64,000 bases of DNA from Chlorobiota bacterium (GTDB lineage: Bacteria; Bacteroidota; Ignavibacteria; OLB7), in NCBI GenBank assembly GCA_016700335.1, contig CP065014.1, positions 905,001 through 969,000 of the forward strand, given 5' to 3'. A program made the position numbers and the translations under genes. Below are positions 38,755 through 49,274 of this stretch, piece by piece. Position 1 is the first letter of the stretch; every line of letters starts with the position of its first letter. Under the pieces are notes generated by a model that was not told the origin of the DNA, ran no database searches, and saw nothing but the letters and a program-made list of their open reading frames with translations.

Positions 38755-41700
38755 CTAATTTGCCTTCATTATCTTAACTTTACAAATTATTCCATTTATA
38801 TCTATTTCAAAATTTGATGATTCATCGTCTATTAAATCGATTGCAAGTGTTTCTGAACAAATATAATCGCGCTGACGTATTAAAGAAGATTTAGTTTGCT
38901 CATTTGTTGAATAAAAAATCTTAATTCTGTCAGTAACTTCAAACTTAGAATCTTTTCTTAAATTCTGAATTCTATTAACAAATTCTCTAGCATTCCCCTC
39001 GCTTAAAAGATCTTCATCTAGCTCAGTATCTAAAGCTACTGTTAAAGTCCCTTCAGATGCAATTAACCAGCCTTGTATTTCATCATGAAGAATATCAATA
39101 TCTTCTTTTACAATTTCAAAATAATCTCCATTAAAAGCTAACTCAATTTTACCATTTAAAATAATTTCAGAAATTTGTAATGTTGACATATTTCCAATTG
39201 CATCAGCAACAGTTTTCATACTCTTACCAAACTTAGGTCCTAGAGTTTTAAAATTAGCTTTTGCTCTTTTCTTAACAACATCAGATTGCTCATTTATTCC
39301 AACATACAATATTTCCTTAATATTTATCTCTTCCTTAATTATATCTTCAATTAAATTATAATCATTACGTTCTGTTTCATTTGAAACTGCAATTAGCATT
39401 TTACTTAAAGGTTGCCTTACTTTAATCTTTGATTTTTCTCGAAGTGCTCTAGCTAAAGCAACTGATTTTTGAGCCCTTTTCATTCTTCTTTCTAAATCTA
39501 AATCTATATCAGATGTTATGGAATCAGGAATATATGCCAAATGAACAGAATCAATATCTTCTAATTTAGTTGTAGAATTTAACATATTATACATTTTATC
39601 AGAAATAAAAGGAGATAATGGTGCCATTAATTTAACAATACAAACCAAACATTCATATAAAGTTTGATATGCTGAAACTTTATCTACAGACATTTCACTT
39701 TTCCAAAATCGTCTTCTATTACGCCTAACATACCAGTTTGATAAGTTTTCAATTGCAAATTCAGAAACTAATCGCATTGCTTTTGTTGGGTCATAATCTT
39801 CCATAAACTCAGTATAATTTTTGATCATAGAATTCATGGAAGAAATAATCCATCTGTCAAGTTCTGCTCTATCTTTTACAGGAATTTTTTCTTGATCATA
39901 ATTGAAGCCATCTATATTTGCGTATAAAACAAAGAAATTATAAGTGTTTGTTAATGCCCTGAAAAAATCTGATAATACTGTTTTAGATAAATCATTTTCA
40001 GAGAAAATCATAGGTTTCCAAGGAGGAGAACTTGTAATCATATACCATCTTACTGCATCTGCACCATATTTATCTATTAAAGTAAATGGATTTAAAATAT
40101 TACCTTTAGACTTAGACATTTTTTGCCCTTTATCATCTAAAACTAAATCATTAACAAGAATATTCTTTGTTGCAGAACAACCAAACAAAGGGGTTGCAAT
40201 TGCATGTAATGTATAAAACCATCCTCTAGTTTGATCAACTCCTTCAGCAATAAAATCAGCAGGAAAATTAGATTTGAATTTATCAACATTCTCAAATGGG
40301 TAATGCCATTGAGCAAATGGCATTGATCCAGAATCATACCATACATCTATTAGCTCAGGTGTTCTCCTATAAGTTATACCATTTTTTATAAAAAAGATAT
40401 TATCAACAAAAGGCTTATGTAAATCTAATTCATCTTTAACATCAATTGCTTTAACAACAGAACCATCTTCTTTTTCAAAACTACCAGTTAATAATTCCTC
40501 AATTGAACCTACACAAAACATATCATTAGGATTATCTTCAGAAACCCAAATTGGAAGTGGTGTACCCCAATATCTATCCCTTGAAAGTGACCAATCTTTA
40601 ACTTCTTTTAACCAATTACCAAATCTACCAGCACCAATTTCTGGAGGTTGCCATTTAATCATTTTATCATTATTTTCAACTAATTCTTTTGAAAAAGAAG
40701 TAGCTTTTATATACCAAGAATCTCGAGCATAATAAATTATAGGATTATTACATCTCCAACAATGAGGGTAACTATGTAAGTAATCATTAGAAGATTTGAA
40801 TACTAAGTCACGATTCTTTAAAGCAATAATAATGTCTTTATCACTCCCTTCAAATATGTTTCCATCAAATTCAATTTTCTTTACAGATCTACCTGCAAAA
40901 TCTGTTACCAAGTCAATAAATTTACCACCAGGTGTTACTCCATTTATAACGCTTAAATCATACTTTTTTGAAATCTCATAATCATCTACACCAAATGCTG
41001 GAGCAATATGAACAATTCCAGTTCCATCAGTAGTTGATACAAAATCTCCTAAAGTAGCAAAGAAACATTTTTTATCTATAGGTAAATAATCAAATAATCT
41101 TTCATACTCAACAAATTCTAATTCAGACCCTTTGTAATCATTAACTATTTCCCATTTATTTTCTGGATCAAGAATTTGTAATCTTGAATCTGCTAAAATA
41201 TAATGTTGATTAGTTACTTTATCTAATACTAATTTATAATTAATTTCTGAACCCAAACAAACAGCTACATTCGATATTAAAGTCCACGGAGTAGTTGTCC
41301 AAACAAGAAAGAAAGTATTTTCTGGGAAAATAATTTTCTCATTACTCTTAACTTTCATTTTAACATACAAAGATGGATCTCTTACATCTTTATAACCTTG
41401 AGCTAACTCATGGCTTGATAACGGTGTTTCACAATGTGGACATTGTGGTGTAATTCTAAATCCTTTATAAATCAGATCTTTCTTGAAAAATTCTGATAAA
41501 GACCACCAAACAGATTCTATATAATTATTTGTACAAGTGATATAAGCATTCTCAAAATTCACCCAATATCCCATTCTTTCAGTTAATTCTCTCCAACCTT
41601 TATCTCTATAAATATTGTCATAAACCAGATCCTTAGCCAACTTATTAAAGTTACCTATTCCGACCTTAGTTTCTATTTCACTCTTTTGTTTGAGCCCAAG

Positions 41701-41997
41701 TTGTTTCTCTAATGCAATCTCAACAGGTAATCCGTGAGTGTCCCAACCTGCTCTTCTATTGACTCTAAAGCCCTTCATTGTTTTATATCTACAAAATGCA
41801 TCTTTTATAGCTCTAGAAAGAACATGATGTATACCTGGACTACCATTCGCAGTTGGTGGTCCCTCATAAAAAGTCCATAAGTTATCTTCATTTCGTGTTG
41901 AAACAGATCTATCAAAAATATCTGATTTACACCAAAAGTCTAGAACTTCTTTCTCTATTTCTGTATAGTCTATTCTATCTGGAAATTGTGGAAACAT
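38755..41997 (-). CDS. ileS: Isoleucyl-tRNA synthetase
   Basis: This 1080-residue class I synthetase charges tRNA-Ile. The HIGH-type motif appears as GSPGIHH at 52-58 and KMSKS at 626-630. The editing domain sits between them, and the long C-terminal anticodon domain follows. There is no obvious C-terminal zinc finger, and the length fits the longer IleS form used in Bacteroidetes. It is the first gene of the ileS-dksA-lspA run, and the gap to the next gene (42198) is about 200 bases of AT-rich sequence. Confidence 0.97.
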   Translation of the reverse strand: MFPQFPDRIDYTEIEKEVLDFWCKSDIFDRSVSTRNEDNLWTFYEGPPTANGSPGIHHVLSRAIKDAFCRYKTMKGFRVNRRAGWDTHGLPVEIALEKQLGLKQKSEIETKVGIGNFNKLAKDLVYDNIYRDKGWRELTERMGYWVNFENAYITCTNNYIESVWWSLSEFFKKDLIYKGFRITPQCPHCETPLSSHELAQGYKDVRDPSLYVKMKVKSNEKIIFPENTFFLVWTTTPWTLISNVAVCLGSEINYKLVLDKVTNQHYILADSRLQILDPENKWEIVNDYKGSELEFVEYERLFDYLPIDKKCFFATLGDFVSTTDGTGIVHIAPAFGVDDYEISKKYDLSVINGVTPGGKFIDLVTDFAGRSVKKIEFDGNIFEGSDKDIIIALKNRDLVFKSSNDYLHSYPHCWRCNNPIIYYARDSWYIKATSFSKELVENNDKMIKWQPPEIGAGRFGNWLKEVKDWSLSRDRYWGTPLPIWVSEDNPNDMFCVGSIEELLTGSFEKEDGSVVKAIDVKDELDLHKPFVDNIFFIKNGITYRRTPELIDVWYDSGSMPFAQWHYPFENVDKFKSNFPADFIAEGVDQTRGWFYTLHAIATPLFGCSATKNILVNDLVLDDKGQKMSKSKGNILNPFTLIDKYGADAVRWYMITSSPPWKPMIFSENDLSKTVLSDFFRALTNTYNFFVLYANIDGFNYDQEKIPVKDRAELDRWIISSMNSMIKNYTEFMEDYDPTKAMRLVSEFAIENLSNWYVRRNRRRFWKSEMSVDKVSAYQTLYECLVCIVKLMAPLSPFISDKMYNMLNSTTKLEDIDSVHLAYIPDSITSDIDLDLERRMKRAQKSVALARALREKSKIKVRQPLSKMLIAVSNETERNDYNLIEDIIKEEINIKEILYVGINEQSDVVKKRAKANFKTLGPKFGKSMKTVADAIGNMSTLQISEIILNGKIELAFNGDYFEIVKEDIDILHDEIQGWLIASEGTLTVALDTELDEDLLSEGNAREFVNRIQNLRKDSKFEVTDRIKIFYSTNEQTKSSLIRQRDYICSETLAIDLIDDESSNFEIDINGIICKVKIMKAN

Positions 41998-42197
41998 ATA
42001 TTAAACAGGAAATTGGAATTACTTTTTTATCTTTCAAAAAATAATTGGCGAAAATAAGACAATTGGACGTATTGTAAGTAAAATCATTTAGAGAATTATA
42101 TAAAAAGGAATATTTCAACTAATCAAATTTTATCTTATATAATGAATTGATTTAAAATATAAAATTATTAATAAAAAGAAAATCAAAAATTCAATTT

Positions 42198-42908
42198 TTA
42201 ATTCATTGGAATATCAATAATAAGCAATTTACCTATTGATTTAGGTTCTATATTAATATTATCGATGTCATAAATTCCAATAGCATCACGTTTATTTACT
42301 ATTTCATTTTCAATATTAAAATAACCATCAATAACAAAAATATAGGCACCATTTCCAGAATCATTAACTATATAATTAACAGCCATTAAATTATCAAATT
42401 CTACCAGTGAAATTGTTGCTTTTTGATTTATCCAAAGTGATTCATTTTGTAGATTATGTGAAACAACTGGTATGAACACGTTTTTATTATCAGTTAACTT
42501 AAAAGTTCTTTGACCATATCTTGGATTTATATTACGTTCTTTTGGGAAAATCCAAAGTTGTAAAAGTTTTGTTTCCTCAGTAAGTGATGGATTAAATTCA
42601 CTATGTTCAAGACCAATCCCAGCACTCATTATTTGAACATCTCCAACTTTAATTACAGAGCCATTCCCCATAGTATCTTTATGCTCTAGCTCACCAGATA
42701 ATACGATTGTTATAATTTCCATATTTTCGTGAGGATGCATACCAAAGCCCATTCCAGGACTTATAATATCATCATTGAGAACCCTGAGCATTCCAAAATG
42801 AATTAATTCAGGATTATACCATCCAGCAAAACTGAAAGAAAATCTTGAATTTAACCACCCATGTGATGCAACACCTCGATTTTCAGATTTATAGATTTTT
42901 TTAACCAT
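42198..42908 (-). CDS. Pirin family protein
   Basis: This 236-residue bicupin carries the pirin metal site: H58 and H60 in GMHPHENMEIITIVL and H102 and E104 in LEHSEFNPS. The N-terminal cupin is complete; the C-terminal cupin is less conserved. Pirins bind iron and some have quercetinase activity, but no substrate can be assigned here. It is the last gene of a minus-strand group, 37 bases after the lipid-kinase-like gene. Confidence 0.92.
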   Translation of the reverse strand: MVKKIYKSENRGVASHGWLNSRFSFSFAGWYNPELIHFGMLRVLNDDIISPGMGFGMHPHENMEIITIVLSGELEHKDTMGNGSVIKVGDVQIMSAGIGLEHSEFNPSLTEETKLLQLWIFPKERNINPRYGQRTFKLTDNKNVFIPVVSHNLQNESLWINQKATISLVEFDNLMAVNYIVNDSGNGAYIFVIDGYFNIENEIVNKRDAIGIYDIDNINIEPKSIGKLLIIDIPMN

Positions 42909-42945
42909 TTTAAAAAATAAAAAATAAAAAATTATTAAATTCTAT

Positions 42946-43854
42946 TTAGTACAATATATTGATGGATGCAACCTTTATTTCAATTTTAAGATCCATAACA
43001 AAATCCGATAATGTTGAAAATATTTCCCCGTCTAAATGAACTGGTAAGCAAGAATTTGAAACAATTCTCATTTGTTTGAATTTGCCAAATTGTGCCATCC
43101 CAGAACTAACATGATTTCCTTTCATAACTTTTGGTAACAACTTTAAAACATTTATCTTTTTTAACTTTGGAACTAGCATATATTCAAAAACACCATCATC
43201 CAACATTGAATTTGGAGTTGTAATAAAACCACCCCCTTCCCTAGGACCATTTCCCAAAGTCAACATAAAAAAAGATGTATCAATTGTTAACTCATTATCT
43301 ATAAATATCTTACTATTATAAAAGTTAAAATTTTTCTTTAGAGTTTGTAAAACTGCTAATAAGTAGATAAAAACACCTCTTAATTTTTTAATTTTTCGTG
43401 ATTGAATAGTTACATTAGCATCAAAACCAATTCCAACAGTATTATTAAAAAATTCTGTTTTGATTTCTGAGATTACTTCACCTACATCTATAGCTTTAAT
43501 ACCACCATTAAAAATGTTATAAAATGCATTTTTCAAATCAAAATCTAAATTCAATCCATAAGCAAAATCATTGCCAGATCCAATTGGAATACATCCAAAA
43601 TTTGGTCTTAAAGATTTTTCAAAATTCATTATTCCGTTAATAACTTCATGAACAGTTCCATCACCACCACATGCAATAATATTTTGATAACCTTCAATAA
43701 TTGCATTGATAGTAATTTCTTTAGCGTGGTTAGTAAATTCAGTAAACTTGAAATTACAATCGCTTTTATTATTTATCAAATCAAGTAGTATATTTATTTC
43801 TTCAATACTACAACTTCTATTTGATGTTTTATTAATAACAAATAAATAACTCAT
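42946..43854 (-). CDS. Diacylglycerol kinase-like lipid kinase
   Basis: This 302-residue protein belongs to the DAGK/YegS family, phosphorylating diacylglycerol or similar lipids or sphingosine-like bases. The ATP-binding GGDGT lies at 63-67, followed by VHEVINGI and PIGSGNDFAYGL near 95. The frame is open to 43878, but ATG at 43854 (MSYLFVINKTS) starts the natural first strand. Downstream of the giant TraB/GumN gene on the same strand. The substrate cannot be read from the sequence. Confidence 0.9.
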   Translation of the reverse strand: MSYLFVINKTSNRSCSIEEINILLDLINNKSDCNFKFTEFTNHAKEITINAIIEGYQNIIACGGDGTVHEVINGIMNFEKSLRPNFGCIPIGSGNDFAYGLNLDFDLKNAFYNIFNGGIKAIDVGEVISEIKTEFFNNTVGIGFDANVTIQSRKIKKLRGVFIYLLAVLQTLKKNFNFYNSKIFIDNELTIDTSFFMLTLGNGPREGGGFITTPNSMLDDGVFEYMLVPKLKKINVLKLLPKVMKGNHVSSGMAQFGKFKQMRIVSNSCLPVHLDGEIFSTLSDFVMDLKIEIKVASINILY

Positions 43855-43923
43855 TAATAAATGAAAAAGATAAATCAATCAAATGAATTTCTTAATAAAA
43901 AATATACAACTTATTAAAAATAA

Positions 43924-46900
43924 TTAATACTTTTCTTCATAATCAGATTGATAAAATAATCGACCACTTTCTTTATTTAATATTAGCATTTTTCTATACT
44001 CATTATCAACTAATTTATTAATATCCTTAATTTTATCAATACCCAATTCAACTATGCTTAAGTATGAAAACAAAGTATCAGATTTGAATTCATTTACATT
44101 TAAAGAATCATTATTATACAAACCAACATAACCAATTCTACATTTATCTACCTTTTTTTGTTTAAGAATAAAAAAGAATACATCACCATAAGAATTGTTT
44201 AAAGTTATGTTTCTTTTACCTATAAATAATAACGAATCATTCGAATCCCATCCATTATAAAGTTGTTTTTTAAGTATTGAAGAAGAAATTTGTTCTTTTG
44301 ATGTTTTATTAAAAGGAAAGAATTTTAATATTTTATTTTCATTAAATATTTTAAATAAAGTACCACAATATCTGTTACTGTTTACTAATGAATCGATAAC
44401 ATTATTATACATGAAAACATTATTCTTAATCAAAATAGACAAAGTGTAAATAATGTTAGTAGTATCTTTTGATGAAATTAATTTTTTAAAATATTTCTGA
44501 ACTCCAACATTGGTATTATAGAATGGGGCAAGTAAAACTGAATATTGATTAATTGGAGATTGAAGAAAATATTTTTTATAATTTAAAGTATTCAATTCAT
44601 TATATTCGTTGTCATTTTCATCTTTCAACTCTTCATCAATTACAACATCTTTTGAATTTAAATTTAATTTCTGTTTATTCTCTCTAATATGTTCTTTTTC
44701 TAAAATTATTTCGTTATTTTTTTGAAGTTTTTTCAATTCAAATTTTGCATCGAATAAAATATTTGAAATGTAATTTTCATAAATTTTTGGATTTATTAAA
44801 TTGCTATCTATTAAAGTTGCTAGTAATAAATTCACTTCTGGTTTGTAAGCACCTATGTTAGTTAATTGTAAAATTTCTGGGAATAAATTTACAGATAGTT
44901 TTAAAGAATCAAAAAAATTTGAGAACAAATTATATCCTTCATAATCAGTATTTAAATCAGGTGGATCAAGAATTAAAAGTTCTTTCAAGGCGGTTATAGA
45001 TTCAAATGTATGTTGTTCATAAAGTGCAAGCAAAGCTTCATTTTGAAATGTAACTGTATCACTTGAATTTCTATAAATTTCAACGATATCATCAACTATT
45101 TCTTTTCTTTTAGTTGAATCATTTGTCCTCCCGAGTTTATAGATTAAATCTCTTTTGAATGAAAAATAATTCTTCTCATTCTTTGACAAGTTTGTGATAA
45201 TTTTTTTTAACTCTTTATTAAAACCAACACAATCAACTTTCAGAAAAGTATTCCTACATGCGTCCCGAATATCTTGATTTGTATTGTTTAGATCCTTTAC
45301 AAATACGTAAAATTTGTTTTTTGTAAGTTGATTTCCAACTGGATTGAAAGGTGAAAATGTATTATAAAATTCATTTACCCATTTAGAACAATAATTAATT
45401 GAATCTGTAATTGTGCTTATTGAATAAAATCTATTTAACTGCATATAAGTTTTATACCTGCAAATTTTGTTAGTTCCTGTATCACTTAGAATAAATTCAT
45501 TAATGTTCCATCCATTTAAATATGATTTTTTATAAATTGAAAGAACAAAACCTTTATTCTTTTTAAAGATATCAAGATAATTATTCCACATTTTAATTGA
45601 ATCTGGAGTGGACTCGTATTTTTGATATTGATAAAAGTAAACTTTAACTGATTCATCATTATCTTTATTTACAAATTGGTAAGTTTGATTAATCCCTAAA
45701 AAATCATTTATTAAATTCTCAGGTAATGCTCCTTCAGTTTCAGAAATTACTGGGTTACTAAAAATTCTATTATTCTTATACATTATAGGCATCATAACAG
45801 AATCAAACTTTGGATAAAAGGGAGTATTAACACTAAAGAACCCATTTTGATCTGTATAAAGAATTGGTTCTGGAGTTGAATTTTCAATAAAATTTAAAGT
45901 ATTAAAAAAATCATTTGGATTGAAATATATAGATTTAGACTTTACAATCATCACAAAATAATTGGTTTTATTTCTAATTACTCTAAGAAATAATTTGGAA
46001 CTATCTTTTGTTTTATAAGTTAAATCAATAGCTGGATTAGATTTGTAAAAAAAGTATTTCTTTTCTATTGGGTATGAAACAAAATCATTTGTTAGAAAAC
46101 TTTCATTAAATAAGTTTAGTTCAAATGAATCTGACTCAAGAAAATTATTACTTAAATAATTATGCCTTTGAAACAAATAACAATCATCATTTAATTTAGA
46201 TAGAAATTTATATTCGATAATATCTGAATTGTAAACATTTCCAGTTATTACATTTTTAGAAGGTTCTCCAGGAAACAATATTGAAAAATTCAATTTTTCA
46301 TCTTTTATCAAAGTAGGATTAACTTTTGGAACATTTAAATTTATTGATTTAATGAAATTATCTGCATCACGACTTTTTAATAGGTAATCACCAACACCAT
46401 TTATCCTGAAAATTAGGATATCGAAAGTATTAACAACTATTATATATATATGATAATCGCCATTTCTTGTTTTGTTAGTTATCAATAACCCCTTATAATT
46501 ATTAATTTCTATTGATTTTTTAGAGATTATTTTGCCTGGTATATTTTCATAAAGCATACTATCAATTTTTGATAAAATAACATTAGCATTCTCACCAGTA
46601 AAGCACGAATATGTTGGAATTTTAGTAACACAATAGTAGACACTATTTGACATATTTGCTACTTGTTTACTGTTTAAATAACTGAAATCATTAGAATTTG
46701 AATATAATTCTTCTGGTATATTTATAGTATAATCTCCATTTTTAGATTCATATTTCTTTGTAGTAAAGGGGGTTTGAATTTTATCAAGTTTATCTTTTTG
46801 AGAAGAAACTTTATCTTCCATTTTAATTGGTTTCAAAATATAACCCTTTTGCCTTAAAATTTCAATAACTCCCTGAGTACCAGGTAAGTGAGCAGCCCCA

Positions 46901-47733
46901 ACACCAGCAAAAATTGATTTATTTGATTTAATAATTGAATCAATAGAAAAAGCCTGAATTTCGTTTCTTTTTAATAAAAATTTATCATTAAATTTTTTAG
47001 AAACTATTAGCTTTGTGTTTATTGAATCTAGCATATCCAAATCTCCATTTCTATATGCTTCATTAATTTTCTCTTCAGATTGATAAGAATTATTTGATTT
47101 ATCTTTCTTCTTTAACTTATCATAATACATATCAAAGTTTGCTTCACCTACAATCCGTTGTGACTCCATAAAGTTTTCCAACCCTGTGCATACTTTACCA
47201 AGTCTTTTCCCAGTTTGATAAATGTACAAATCTAAATATGTATCCTCTTCAAAGTCCTCATTAGATTTCGTTTTACGAAAAAGTAATCCATTAATTAGAA
47301 AAGGTTCACTCTTTAAAGCATATGATATGTAATTTTCATAGGAAGGGAATTTTAATACAGAAATATTGAAATATTTTTGATTTACATCATTGTAATATTT
47401 ATAGAAATTATTTTGAATGCTATCTAAAATTACTAAATTATTTTGCCATTGCATTGGGTTAAGTTCTAATGCTACAACATCAGAACTCTTAATTGCATTA
47501 TAAAACTCATCACCTAAATGAAAAACTAATTTACTACTTACATGCATTGTACCGAATAAATATGAGGGTTTGTTTAAACTGTTACCAGTAATCTCCCAAA
47601 GTAAACTAGGATATTTTTTTTCATTTGTTTGAGATACTAATTTATTTAAATTTAAAAAAATACTAATTAGAATTGCTATAAAATTTAATAGTAAAAATTT
47701 ATTCGATTTACAGAAATGTATAAGTTTTCGCAT
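43924..47733 (-). CDS. Giant TraB/GumN family protein
   Basis: With about 1269 residues from the ATG at 47733 (a TTG at 47760 would add nine), this protein is four times the length of a usual TraB/GumN domain. Counting from the TTG, an N-terminal hydrophobic segment (residues 20-44) precedes the TraB/GumN domain with GTMHV (70-74), VALELNP (96-102) and GVGAAHLPG (286-294). Such proteins are thought to be metal-dependent proteases or hydrolases. Residues 320-800 are beta-rich and unrecognised, and the rest is helical and repeat-like, similar to HEAT. It sits in a run with the thioredoxin, lipoprotein and ddl genes upstream. Confidence 0.75.
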   Translation of the reverse strand: MRKLIHFCKSNKFLLLNFIAILISIFLNLNKLVSQTNEKKYPSLLWEITGNSLNKPSYLFGTMHVSSKLVFHLGDEFYNAIKSSDVVALELNPMQWQNNLVILDSIQNNFYKYYNDVNQKYFNISVLKFPSYENYISYALKSEPFLINGLLFRKTKSNEDFEEDTYLDLYIYQTGKRLGKVCTGLENFMESQRIVGEANFDMYYDKLKKKDKSNNSYQSEEKINEAYRNGDLDMLDSINTKLIVSKKFNDKFLLKRNEIQAFSIDSIIKSNKSIFAGVGAAHLPGTQGVIEILRQKGYILKPIKMEDKVSSQKDKLDKIQTPFTTKKYESKNGDYTINIPEELYSNSNDFSYLNSKQVANMSNSVYYCVTKIPTYSCFTGENANVILSKIDSMLYENIPGKIISKKSIEINNYKGLLITNKTRNGDYHIYIIVVNTFDILIFRINGVGDYLLKSRDADNFIKSINLNVPKVNPTLIKDEKLNFSILFPGEPSKNVITGNVYNSDIIEYKFLSKLNDDCYLFQRHNYLSNNFLESDSFELNLFNESFLTNDFVSYPIEKKYFFYKSNPAIDLTYKTKDSSKLFLRVIRNKTNYFVMIVKSKSIYFNPNDFFNTLNFIENSTPEPILYTDQNGFFSVNTPFYPKFDSVMMPIMYKNNRIFSNPVISETEGALPENLINDFLGINQTYQFVNKDNDESVKVYFYQYQKYESTPDSIKMWNNYLDIFKKNKGFVLSIYKKSYLNGWNINEFILSDTGTNKICRYKTYMQLNRFYSISTITDSINYCSKWVNEFYNTFSPFNPVGNQLTKNKFYVFVKDLNNTNQDIRDACRNTFLKVDCVGFNKELKKIITNLSKNEKNYFSFKRDLIYKLGRTNDSTKRKEIVDDIVEIYRNSSDTVTFQNEALLALYEQHTFESITALKELLILDPPDLNTDYEGYNLFSNFFDSLKLSVNLFPEILQLTNIGAYKPEVNLLLATLIDSNLINPKIYENYISNILFDAKFELKKLQKNNEIILEKEHIRENKQKLNLNSKDVVIDEELKDENDNEYNELNTLNYKKYFLQSPINQYSVLLAPFYNTNVGVQKYFKKLISSKDTTNIIYTLSILIKNNVFMYNNVIDSLVNSNRYCGTLFKIFNENKILKFFPFNKTSKEQISSSILKKQLYNGWDSNDSLLFIGKRNITLNNSYGDVFFFILKQKKVDKCRIGYVGLYNNDSLNVNEFKSDTLFSYLSIVELGIDKIKDINKLVDNEYRKMLILNKESGRLFYQSDYEEKY

Positions 47734-47834
47734 TAGAAAAAAAGGTATATGAACTGACAATACTACTTTTTAGTATTAATATATATAATCGGAAAGGAGA
47801 ATTAAAAGTAAAAAAAGAAGAAAAATTATCTATA

Positions 47835-48512
47835 TTAATTGTTAGAAATTAACTTTAAAATTTCATCTTGAATTGTGTTTGATTTATCATCAGCATACCA
47901 TTTATGAACACCAATATGAAAATCCTCTCCTTTAGATTTCATTGAAACTACTAATTCCTGAGCAGGCTTTGGTCTCGGTCCCCAATTCCAATTTTCTTTA
48001 AATGTAATTGGATTTAAAGATATCAATTTTGGGATAGATTTACTACCATTTGTTAAGTATTTATTCATTATAACTTCATTTTCATCTCTTAACAAAATTT
48101 TTAATTCAATGTTAGTAGTTGAATTTGCAATCATGTTTATAGCTGGAATATTTTGAGCAACATCACCACACCATGATTCAGCAAGAACTATCCATAATTG
48201 TTTTTTGTTGAGTAAACTTAACTTTTCTTGAAGTGTTGGATTCATTTTAAAAGTTTTTTCTACCCTATTCATTCTTTGTAAATTTATTTTAACATAATCA
48301 AGTATTTCAGTTGTATTGTATTCTAAGTCAACTGAAGTTGATTTCCCAGAATCAAATAAAATTTTACATAAATCCTTATATTGATTGAATGTAAATGCAT
48401 TTATAATTATCTCTTGGGAAAAAACATTTCTTATTAACACAATATTTAATAATTGTAATTTATTAATGGAAAAAGAGAATTGAATGGAATAAAGATTAAG
48501 AATAACAATCAA
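47835..48512 (-). CDS. Thioredoxin-family protein with WCGD motif
   Basis: This 225-residue protein has the thioredoxin-like active site ESWCGDVAQNIP (WCGD), with a single Cys in the site. This form is common in Bacteroidetes. The first 33 residues (to NVFSQ) are hydrophobic and look like a signal peptide or anchor. The start is TTG at 48512, and other non-ATG starts are possible, so the N-terminus is open. The C-terminal WNWGPRPKPAQ is typical of the family. It probably is a periplasmic or membrane-anchored protein without a full redox pair. Confidence 0.75.
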   Translation of the reverse strand: MIVILNLYSIQFSFSINKLQLLNIVLIRNVFSQEIIINAFTFNQYKDLCKILFDSGKSTSVDLEYNTTEILDYVKINLQRMNRVEKTFKMNPTLQEKLSLLNKKQLWIVLAESWCGDVAQNIPAINMIANSTTNIELKILLRDENEVIMNKYLTNGSKSIPKLISLNPITFKENWNWGPRPKPAQELVVSMKSKGEDFHIGVHKWYADDKSNTIQDEILKLISNN

Positions 48513-48539
48513 AACTTATAAGTAAGAATTAATCTAATA

Positions 48540-49157
48540 TTACTTAACCATTGCAGGAAATAACCTTTCACCAACTAAAGCAACTTTAGATAAACCCTCA
48601 ACATATAAAACTCTAATCTTCTCTGCAAAATTAATATTATTTGGCATTTTAGTTTTTACATCAACTACTTTTGCTTCAATTTGAGCTTTTTCATATTTAA
48701 CATAATATGTACCCCAAATAATTTTTTCAGCGCCTAATAACTTAGCAACTTCCCAAGTTTTGGTTTCATATGTAATACCTTTTAAATCGATATTCAATGC
48801 AGCAATTTGATCTTTTACATCTTGCATTGGAATAATCTTGTATGAATGACTTTCTAGTGGAAAATTTTTATTAAAAAACTGTTCTAAAGAATCTGAAAAA
48901 GAAAACATTAAACTGTCGTATTTAACTTCACCAGATAAATTTTTGAATGGAAAAATTGCAACAACAACTTTTTCTCCTGTAAACTTAGGGTAAACTTTCT
49001 TAATTTCAACAAGATTGCTATCTGGTTGAGTGACTTCAGTATTTGATGGAATAGATATAGTTTTTAAAGAATCTATTAAAGTAATTTTAGAAGATCCATT
49101 TGCCGAAGAACATCCAGTAATTAAGGCTATAACACCTATAGTAAATATAGTTTTCAT
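48540..49157 (-). CDS. Lipoprotein with CsgG/TolB-like N-terminal domain
   Basis: This 205-residue protein has a lipobox (IALITGC, Cys at 16). The segment KVVVAIFPFKNLSGE followed by YDSLMFSFSDSLEQFF resembles the first strand and helix of CsgG / TolB-N / LpoB-like domains, which sit in the periplasm on the outer membrane. The later IIWGTYYVKYEKAQIEAKVVD strand also fits that fold. The family assignment is approximate. It lies 118 bases after ddl and 27 bases before the thioredoxin gene. Confidence 0.7.
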   Translation of the reverse strand: MKTIFTIGVIALITGCSSANGSSKITLIDSLKTISIPSNTEVTQPDSNLVEIKKVYPKFTGEKVVVAIFPFKNLSGEVKYDSLMFSFSDSLEQFFNKNFPLESHSYKIIPMQDVKDQIAALNIDLKGITYETKTWEVAKLLGAEKIIWGTYYVKYEKAQIEAKVVDVKTKMPNNINFAEKIRVLYVEGLSKVALVGERLFPAMVK

Positions 49158-49274
49158 TTAATAAATTATAATATAATTATTTGAATTATAAAAAATTGAT
49201 AACAAACATTAAAAGAATAAAATTCAAGACATATCAATTTAGGAATATGTTTAATAGTTAAATAGTAGATTTTA

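Noticed and set aside
46436..46452. TATATATATATA run inside the TraB/GumN gene as a promoter or repeat
   Set aside because: It is in the middle of coding sequence with no box pattern; it is low complexity only.
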